DNA of 23,766 nt from Cylindrodendrum hubeiense (taxonomy: Eukaryota; Ascomycota; Sordariomycetes; Hypocreales; Nectriaceae): the NCBI GenBank assembly GCA_014621425.1, contig JAANBB010000541.1:1-23766 (forward strand), in the 5' to 3' direction. Position 1 is the first letter of the stretch. Every line of letters begins with the position of its first letter. The position numbers and the translations under genes were made by a program. Positions 1 to 7,593 of the stretch are shown here, piece after piece. The notes under the pieces are model-generated. The model worked only from the letters and a program-made list of their open reading frames with translations. It was not told the DNA's origin and searched no databases.

Positions 1-268
1 AGTATCGAGGTCGGCAATGTAAGAGAGCGTGTGAGGGGAGATGAGGTGTATGTCAGTAACCAAGCGAGCGGCGATCAATCATGCCTGGGACGGGACGACG
101 GCGGTGAGGAACCTATGAAAAAGAGTGTGTGTGGGTGGGAACGTGGTGGTGACGGGTGGTGATGGATAATGAATGAATGACGGTGGTTGGATGCGTCGCA
201 AGCAAGATGGGAGGGCCGGAACAGAGAAATCCATCGGGCAGTCGTTGAGGATCACGAGGTGCGGTTTG

Positions 269-274
269 TTTATA
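269..274 (-). promoter_or_regulatory. Possible TATA box of a leftward gene beyond the window edge
   Basis: TATAAA reads on the minus strand, and roughly 200 bp of C/A- and C/T-rich sequence follow it towards base 1, resembling a fungal promoter and leader. The first minus-strand ATG after it opens only a very short frame, so any coding start must be spliced or lie beyond the edge. The evidence is weak. Confidence 0.25.
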
Positions 275-871
275 TTCACCTCGGCAGCGCCCGACGCCCG
301 TCCCCGTATTCCGACTATTATGATTGTCATCGGGATGCATCCAGCAGCGCAGCTGTGAGACGCAGCTCAAATGGCACCATTAACCCCGACAACCAGCTGT
401 CGGCAGTGGATCGGGCCCTGGTCCCCGTTAGTTTGCTGCGTCTCTTGATGGTCCTCGCGTTATTAGCTGCTCAGCTGCTCAGCTCGATTCCTACTCGCCC
501 GCGACTGTCCGGTGCGTCCATGTCTCGTCCGGAGGGACGGGCTCGACCCTCTCCAGGACCCTCGGCCCCTCAACTCTCAGGGCCACAGCCTCTCAGGGGC
601 CGCGCCCGTCCGTGTTGGGGACGGATGGGAGCGGGTGTCATGGCACAGGTGCCCAAAGGGATCACTAGAGGCACCGTTGGCCAGCCAGAACGGGCCCCAT
701 ATGGCCGCCGCAATTGGCTGCCTGCGGTTCCTGTTGCTCGCGGCGTGCTGCAGATGCACGACCTGCAGCCTGGTGTAGGGGGATCCTTGATGAGGGAGAG
801 AGACGCACTCACCACTTTCGAGCGTCCACTCAGCGAGCCACGCAACTCGCCCGCAGCTGGTGCCAGGATTC

Positions 872-899
872 CCAGTGGCCGTTTTCCAGTGGCCGTTTC
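872..899. repeat. Two tandem copies of a 14-bp unit
   Basis: A 14-bp unit beginning CCAGTGGCCGTTT occurs twice head to tail (872-885 and 886-899), differing only in the last base. It is a short duplication in noncoding DNA, with no other copies noticed in the window. Confidence 0.7.
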
Positions 900-1411
900 C
901 ACAACGGCACCCACAAGTGCGCCCACAGGCGTTCCCACAGGGGGGCTAGCACTCCCGCCATACTCCGTAGTGGACTGCGGTCTCGCGGTAGTGCTGAATC
1001 TGCGTCTCCCATCACTGGCCACAGGTGGCAGCATGACAAGCAATCCCCCCGGCCATCCCAACAACGGCGTAGCGGCGACGCAAGGGCCGCATCAGCAATT
1101 AAGCTGCACCCGTGCGACATGGCCGCTTTGCCCCAATTTCCGCCGAAATTAGCAGCCAATGGACCCTGCCGCGCTGTTTCATCTGCCCTGCCACCGGGTC
1201 TGCACGTGCAGGTCATTCCTCACCCGGTTGCATTGCCGCATTCCATGGCTTGCCCGCCCCGCTGATGTCAGCGAGAGACAGAGGAGCCCTCATGGGACGA
1301 GAGATTAGAGACCGATAATGCCCATCATGTGACTTCCCGTCAGGGTCGCGTACCCTAAGGGATCGCTTTAGCTTGATGCGCGCCATCTGGCCCGCGTGAC
1401 GCTTCCAGGCA

Positions 1412-1436
1412 CTTTAGCCACGCGCTTTAGCCACGC
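1412..1436. repeat. Two copies of a 12-bp unit, period 13
   Basis: CTTTAGCCACGC occurs at 1412-1423 and again at 1425-1436, separated by one G. It lies about 220 bp upstream of the ligase start codon. It may be a simple duplication or a paired protein-binding site; the sequence does not decide. Confidence 0.7.
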
Positions 1437-1638
1437 ACTCGTCAGGCATCTCGGATCCAACTGCGTAAATCCTCTCCAGGAATGGAGTCATTCTGCTCAA
1501 CTGCCCTTGCTGCCTACAACTCGCCTGCGCCTTCCTTTAAGCTGGCCCTGCTTTGTTCCACACCCACCGCCCAGCACGAATCCTTTAAATCAGCCGCGTC
1601 GTCTCCTCTATTGGACTCGTCCTTTTAACATCGCTGAC

Positions 1639-1698
1639 ATGATTTTGACCCTGGTTCACAATGCCGCTCCCCTTTGCTCTCGTTTGCGACCTGCTTGA
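1639..1698 (+). other. uORF overlapping the start of the DNA ligase gene
   Basis: An ATG at 1639 opens a 19-codon frame that ends with TGA at 1696-1698, overlapping the proposed ligase ATG (1661) in a different frame. If the transcript starts upstream of 1639, ribosomes would meet this ATG first and the main ORF would need leaky scanning. The main ATG has the stronger context (CACAATG). If transcription starts between 1642 and 1660 the uORF is irrelevant. The transcription start cannot be located from sequence alone. Confidence 0.5.
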
Positions 1699-4600
1699 AC
1701 CGTCCCATAAGCTTTCCGTCTCTCGTAAGAGCAACACGCAAACCGTGGTCGGTTGGTTTACGCGTCATCGAGACCGCATCAACGCGCATGATGCCAATCT
1801 CGTGGCTCTTTTGTCCACCTTGTTGCCAGAAAAGAGAATAGATCGGGTCTACTGCATCCAAGCGCCCACTCTAGAGAAAATCATTGGCCGGGCGTTCTTC
1901 CTTGGGGCTTCTCGTATTGCGGAATTGTCACAATATCGGCAACCCGGCTTAGGAGTTGATTTAGCTGATTGTGTCTCCCGGCTCCTCACAGTGACTGTGA
2001 GTATCAATTCCTCGTATCAGAATGACTGGCTAAATGTCCACCAGCCAAATCCCTCATTCGACAAACAGCATCAGGTTACAGTCGAAGAAATTGATGAGAT
2101 CCTACACTCCCTCGCATCAAGAGTTAAATGGAGCTCCCCTGCCATCCGGGCCTCCCAGGCGACCCTCACTCAGGGCAACCGAGGTGATCTTGAAAGGGTC
2201 TACAGGCGCTTAAATGCAACCGAAGCAAAATGGTTCACAAGGCTCATCCTCAAGGACTACCAGCCTCTGGTATTTGACCCCTCTCTGATTTATCGTCTTT
2301 GCGACCCAATTCTCCCATCAGTGTTGAAAGTCCAGGACGATTTTTCTACTGCCATAAATGCTGTTCAGGCCATCAGAGGAAAACTTTTGCCGAACGGAGC
2401 GCGCAAGACATCCAGAGAGCAGATCCTCAATTCCGTCAAGCCTCAACTTGGAGTCAAGGTGGGGAGACAACCCTGGATGAAGGGGCGTAGCATCAAGCAT
2501 TGCCTTGATATGGGTCATGGACGAATGAGTGTTGAAGATAAAATGGACGGCGAATATTGCCAAATTCACATCGACCTCAGCAAAGGCGAACAGTGCATAC
2601 AGATTTTCTCAAAGAGCGGCAAGGATAGCACTGAGGATAGAGAGGCGCTTCATGGGTACGTACATGAGCTCGATCTCATGCGATAGCACTAATTATCCAG
2701 GCAGGGTCATTTTAGAATCACTTAAAATTGGGCAGTCCGACGCAAGGATCACAAAGGGTTGCATTTTGGAGGGCGAATTGCTTGTTTACGACGATTCTGT
2801 GTGTTCGACAAGCCCCGATTCCTGACCTCATTCTAACATTTACAGGAACAAAGGATTCTCCCCTTTCATAAAATACGAAAGCATGTGTCCCGACGGGGTC
2901 GTTATTTGAATACGGAGCAAGACTCCTTGTATGGTTACCCTACCCCTGACAACTGGTTCGGATCCTGACAAAAGCAGACCTGGACCTCATGAACATTTAA
3001 TGATAGTGTATTACGATATCTTACTTCTGGATGATCGGTCTCTCATCAATACCCGCCACTCAGAAAGATTTAGGCTTCTCTCGGATCTGATTTTCGTTCG
3101 AATAGGATGGGCAGAGCTGGTCCGGCGTGAGGTTATTGACTTCAGTCATAACTTAGGCGCATCCAACTTGCGGAAGGTATTTGCCAAGACAATTCTAGGC
3201 AGAAAAGAAGGCCTCGTTCTAAAGCCTGATGACTCTTATTTCGACTTTTCCGATCTCCGACGACCATTCTCAAGCTGTTGCATCAAACTCAAAAAAGAGT
3301 ATATTGGCAATTTCGGTGACGTCGGGGACTTCGCGGTGGTTGGAGCTCGATACGACCCAGTCAAGGCAAGGGGGTATCGGATTTCCGACTTAAAATGGAC
3401 TCACTTTTATCTGGGCTGTCTCGACAACAGAGAGCAAGTCAAGAGGTGGAAAGCGAAGCCTGAATTTACCGTAGTAAATGTGGTGGAACTGAACGAGACG
3501 ATGCTCAGGGCTGTCGCCACCTACGCGAACCCCATGCCAATTCCCTCTGGCGAGAACACTCACCTCAAGCTCAAGCTTACTCCAGGTGTTGAACAGGGCA
3601 TGCCGTTGTCGGTCGTTTTCACCAATCCGCTAGTCTTTGACTTGAAATGTTTTAGCTTTGATAAAGTGGGAAACACCGGGTTTTGGAGCCTACGGTTTCC
3701 ATCAGTGACCAAGGTCCACTGCGATCGTGACTTTACAGACACCGTTTCCTTCGAGCAGCTCCAAGAGATGGCGAAGGATGCCACTACGGCAAAGGAGCTT
3801 GAGGATAGTCAGGAGAACCTTCAGTGGATCGCGAGGCTTGAGGGCGCAGATCCTAGAGGAGTCGCGGTGGATGCCATCAGCCAGCTCACTGTAACAACGA
3901 TGCCGACGCCATCGCCGCGAAGATCTTCGCAAACGTCGACCGTGGCTTGGACTCCGACCTCGCCTGTCTCTGCCAGATTGCTTCCCAATATACTAGAGAG
4001 CCCTACTCGCAATCGATTGGCGGGAACGCGCATTCTGCCAGTTGTGACAACGGTCAAGCCTCCGACTTCGTCTGCACTAGAGGTTCAAACGCCTTCACCC
4101 ACTACCAAACACATCGGTCACAAGCGCGTTTCTCCCTCAGCAAAGTCACTATCATCGCCCAAACGACAGAGATTGGAGCAAACATTGACCCAAATTACTG
4201 CACAGCCAACGCCCAAACAAACCTCCTCGCAAACACGCAAGCCCCTCTCAGATATCGACGGCAACTCGCAATCCGCTCTTTCTTCCTTCTCATTCATGCT
4301 ACCTTGCAACTTAGAAACAGAGCCCGAAGTCATTGATCTTACTTCGTCGCCTGAGACATCTTTCACGACCACCGCCACTACGAGGTTTCGCTCCTCGCAA
4401 ATCACCCGCCCATCTTCTCTGATGGAGGATGCTACGGATATCGAAGTTCCTGATAGTGAAATCCCCGATAGCGAAGATCAGCGAGTTGTTGATAAGGAGT
4501 TGGCATTCGTGGAAGCTCTACAAAATACGACCCCTTCTGAAACTACTAAACAGGCAGGATCGCATTTAACGACTCCACAACGAAGCGGCTGCCACTATTC

Positions 4601-5015
4601 CAGCAGTATGTGCCGGCTTGCGACGACCGTGGTGTTGATAGCACCGAGTATTCTAGAGACTTCTGAGGAGATAAATTCTCTACTTCACACCCATGGTATC
4701 GAAGACCCTATTGAGAATCTCAGTAGATGGTTGGAGAAAGACAAAGCGAGAGCCATGGATGAACAGCATTGGGCGCCAAGCCCAAATACGATATTGTTAG
4801 TCGACAGCGTGGGGCAGCAAGCAGAGACCGAGACTCTTCTTACGTCCGTTGAAGAGCAGAGGTCATCTCTTCCAGAAGGGAGACGCGATTGGGTAACAGT
4901 TTACGACTGGCGGGTTTTGAAATACGTCACAATCATGGAAGACGAGAATTTCACGCGGAAATATTATGATGGGTGGCATGATCCGTGGAGAAGGTGGTAT
5001 TGTGGAATTGTTTAG
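1661..5015 (+). CDS. ATP-dependent DNA ligase, ligase IV-like fungal paralog
   Basis: Exons are 1661-2655, 2705-2798, 2846-2928 and 2978-5015; the three introns are 47-49 bp and the product is 1069 aa. Residues about 5-230 match the DNA_ligase_A_N domain (EKRIDRVYCIQAPTLEKIIG, then VTVEEIDEIL and AKWFTRLILKDY). The adenylation domain has motif I KMDGEY (nucleotidyl Lys294), EGELLVYDD, motif III YYDILLLDD, motif IV EGLVLK (468-473) and motif V IKLKK (about 493-497). An OB-fold follows to about 590. Residues about 690-920 are Ser/Thr/Pro-rich and disordered, with a basic NLS-like KRQRL (786-790) and a SUMO-interacting-type VIDLT (842-846). The C-terminal ~140 residues look weakly BRCT-like (WVTVYDWRVLKY). 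By family it seals DNA nicks in the nucleus through an AMP-lysine intermediate; a repair role is inferred. Motif I ends in Tyr instead of the usual Arg. Codon use is less GC-biased than in the neighbours. The ATG at 2931 is intronic. Confidence 0.9.
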
Positions 5016-5104
5016 TGGGGAATCAACAAGAAACGAGAAATGACTTACGAAGTACAAAGACAATTGAACTAATTGCACTGGTTCTGAAAGCTTGAGTATT
5101 GTAT
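5016..5104. other. 89-bp convergent 3' intergenic spacer
   Basis: Only 89 bp separate the ligase stop (+) from the dioxygenase stop (-). Both transcripts must end inside this spacer or run into each other's coding sequence. No AATAAA is present on the ligase strand. Overlapping, mutually antisense 3' ends are therefore likely. Confidence 0.7.
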
Positions 5105-6394
5105 CTATGATTTCTTATCATACAAATCTCCGTAGCTCGCCTTGAGTCTCATAAAGAGGTGCTCATCTGCGGTCATAACCTTCCTCTCGGCGTAGGGGTT
5201 CGCGTTTGGAGTCCCCTCAGACGGCACGAAATTCTTGACCCGCTCGCTAGGGACGGCTTCGAGAGGTGCCGACCCCACGGGGTGGCAAAAGTAAGCAATG
5301 GAGTACCTCGGCCCGTTGCTCGTCTCACCCTTGACGCCCACGCTTCCGTCGGTCGGGAAGACGACTCTGTGAACCGTGCTCCGAAACAGACCGTTGGTCC
5401 AGTATGAAAGCAGGTCACCGATGTTGATAAGAATCGGCGGGCTAGGGTCATCCTCGGTGCCAGGTGGGCAAACAGGAACAGGAGCCCATACATTCTCCTT
5501 GGTAAGTACCTCAAGGCCTGCTTGGCCCCTGAGGCGGAAGAGCAGAGTGACGGAACCGTAGTCCGAGTGAGCACCGGCGCGAACATCTTCGTCGGCGTGC
5601 GCCGTAGTATCGACGGGTGGGTAGCGCAGGAGGCGGAGGATAGAACCAGAGTCGCCCTTTTCCTTCTTATGAGCGGAAGAGAAGAAGTCATCAACCTAGG
5701 TGTGTCAGAGTTAGGCTGGCTTCGTTGAACGGGGACCGGTTAGAGGGGGCTTACACCGAGGCCGAGACCGAGAAGGTAGAGGAGCTTTTGACACAAAGCA
5801 TGGCAAGAGTCCGAAAAGGCGCTTATTTGGGGTTCATCTGGTAGGAGAGGACTAGGTAGTGGCTGTTGGGCTTTGCCTCCAATGAATTCGCCAAAGTTGA
5901 AGGCTCTAAATTAGATGTATGAGTTGTTGTCTCGCATCAAATGTGACGAGGGGGTGTGCGGGTGTCTTACTCTTTATAATCTCCGACCTAAAGGAACCCG
6001 TTAGCATTGGGACGAATGGATGTGAAAATAATCAAAGACATTGATGCCGAGTTTACCTTTTGGTTCTTAGGGTCTAGGGTCTCTGAGTGCATTTCCGACC
6101 ATCCTCGGTTGTTGGTCTGAATGGTGCACTTCTGCTTCTCCTCTACCGGGCATTCAAACGTCTTTTTCGACTGAGGAACCGCTCAGTTAGCTTTGAGTCA
6201 TTTTGTCTGGCTCATTGGCCACTCACGAGAGCGAACGCCCCATCAACATCGCCGGCCGAGATGTCGCGGCCCAGGTTGCGAATATAGATGAAGCCATGCT
6301 CCTCAGCAGCGTCCACAAGCTGACGGGCTATCTCTTTCTGATCCACTCCTGGAGCGGAGATGTCAATAATTGGGATCTTCGCGGTGGCGGCCAT
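5105..6394 (-). CDS. Fe(II)/2-oxoglutarate-dependent dioxygenase (isopenicillin N synthase-like fold)
   Basis: Exons in transcript order are 6394-6227, 6170-6057, 5987-5971, 5905-5755 and 5695-5105. They total 1041 nt and encode 346 aa, normal for the family. The N-terminus (IPIIDISAPG...AAEEHGFIYIRN) is the DIOX_N domain. The iron ligands are His193 and Asp195 (AHSDYGSVT) and His259 (STVHRV); Arg280-Tyr-Ser282 (GPRYS) is the 2-oxoglutarate RxS motif. QTNNRGW and SETLDP are typical of fungal members. It should be a soluble enzyme coupling 2-oxoglutarate decarboxylation to oxidation of an unknown small substrate. It has no biosynthetic partners here and converges on the ligase gene. All four introns (56-69 bp) have GT-AG ends. 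Exon 3 is only 17 bp, and skipping it would break the frame. A TATAAAA lies about 65 bp upstream of the ATG. Confidence 0.92.
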
Positions 6395-6458
6395 TGTTTC
6401 TGTACTGCGGAGATGGAGAAGGAGGGAGACGTTGGAGACGTTGGAGGAGTGGTTGCCT

Positions 6459-6465
6459 TTTATAG
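6459..6465 (-). promoter_or_regulatory. TATA box of the dioxygenase gene
   Basis: TATAAAA on the minus strand lies about 65 bp before the ATG at 6394, a suitable distance for a core promoter with a short leader. The region just upstream carries two GATA-type motifs in opposite orientations. Confidence 0.5.
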
Positions 6466-6700
6466 TGAGATAAGATCTGTTATCAGCGGCCGGGTTCGGC
6501 CGAGAGTGGTGTTGTCCCTCCTCTGCGATATAGCCCCTGCTTGATTGGTTGGTGGGTCACTTCCTGTCTAAGCCGAGGGCATGCAGGGCGGTATCCGTAC
6601 GTATCGCTCTGGGGTAGCTGCTGGAGGCAGAAAGGCTGGTAAAAACTCAGCCTTGTACATCAAAGGTGGATGGTAGTTTTGATGCGGTCGCTTTTGTCAA

Positions 6701-6716
6701 ATACGAAGCTTCGTAT
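6701..6716. repeat. Perfect 16-bp palindrome in the divergent promoter
   Basis: ATACGAAGCTTCGTAT equals its own reverse complement and has no spacer. It lies about 310 bp upstream of the dioxygenase ATG and about 880 bp upstream of the MKT1 ATG. Such length is compatible with a binding site for a dimeric regulator. I do not recognise the factor. Confidence 0.6.
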
Positions 6717-7593
6717 GTTTGGACGAGACCCTGAAAGCGAGAGGGGCAGCTCACCACCCCGCGGAGCCACGAAAGCCGTTCCGTCTCGGTGAGTCTCGGT
6801 GAGGGCCGGTGAGCTGAATTAGGTTTGCTCTGGTGCGCACCGCCACAACATGCACGAGCCACAGTCACAGGTAAAGCCAACTGGCAGCAGGGCTTGCTTT
6901 GTTGGGTGCAGGGAAGGCAGCAAAAGCAGCAAAAGAGGTAAGTCTCCTGTAGACTTGTGGGCTTTGAAGGTACCTCGAGGCAGGTACGTCTGGCCGTGGA
7001 GCCGCAGGTACATTACACCAGCTGGCACCGGCGCACCGCAACGCACTGCACCGTACCGCACCGCCCCTGCCTCTACGGTGTCGGCTACTCCCTGCCACTG
7101 CTGTAACTCGCCAAACTTTCCTGTCCAAGGTCCCAGGTCCAAGTCTCCAACCCGCACTATCCTGTCCTAGCCTCACCCGAAACCTCTGGCAAAAAGCGAT
7201 CCATCGGTTGTCACTTCCTCCCCTGCTCCGCCTCTCTTTCTCTCTCCGACACGCCGCTGTCGACCCGGAACCTCCTCCCTCGCGCCTTCCCTCCCCCAAA
7301 AGGCCCGCCTCTCCTCCCCCGCCTCCTTCCTCCCTAGAGCTGCGCCGCTTGTTTCCCTCCAGCTCCCTCCGTGCTGTGGCTCTGCTTCCTTCAACCCCGC
7401 CATCCCCGTCCGTTGTCTATTGGTTTGGTTTGCCCGCCAACAGCTTCCGCTCCCTCTGGCAACCCCCGTCGAACGACCGACCGACCCTTGTTCGCGGATC
7501 GCCCTCTCCTGAAAATCCCCCGGCCACCGGTTTTCGACGCGGTAACTCGAGATCCACGGGCGCTTGAGTCTAAGTCGCAGTGAGCTATTCGAG

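Larger units (their letters stand above)
1..1660. other. Intergenic region, GC-rich, no supportable gene
   Basis: No reading frame here looks like a real protein. The longest open stretch (187-1152, +) gives a proline/serine/arginine-rich translation without a recognisable domain, and other frames over the same bases are open too, as expected in GC-rich noncoding DNA. On the minus strand a TATAAA lies at 269-274, followed towards the left edge by C/A- and C/T-rich sequence. This could be the core promoter and leader of a leftward gene starting beyond base 1, but that is inference. The final ~150 bp before 1661 are pyrimidine-rich and probably contain the leader of the DNA ligase gene. Two short tandem duplications are listed separately. 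Confidence 0.5.
6395..7593. promoter_or_regulatory. Divergent promoter region between the dioxygenase and MKT1
   Basis: No gene is supportable here. The left part holds the dioxygenase core promoter (TATAAAA on the minus strand at 6459-6465) with GATA-type motifs at 6470-6475 (GATAAG) and 6481-6485 (TTATC). A perfect 16-bp palindrome sits at 6701-6716. TCTCGGTGAG repeats near 6783-6802, and CACCG-like repeats occur near 7025-7065. From about 7200 to 7500 the plus strand is strongly pyrimidine-rich, as is common in leaders and promoters of well-expressed fungal genes, and leads to the MKT1 start. Open frames here give low-complexity translations. Confidence 0.6.

Noticed and set aside
187..1152. 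321-codon open frame (+)
   Set aside because: The translation is low-complexity and domain-free, other frames on both strands are open over the same bases, and there is no credible splicing or promoter. It is typical chance openness in GC-rich DNA.
2931..2977. ATG at 2931 as the start of a separate 694-aa gene
   Set aside because: This ATG lies inside the third ligase intron (2929-2977). Splicing joins the frame to upstream exons that carry the catalytic lysine and N-terminal domain.
6701..6716. Recombinase (loxP-like) site
   Set aside because: The arms share a few bases with loxP arms, but there is no 8-bp asymmetric spacer and no recombinase gene nearby.
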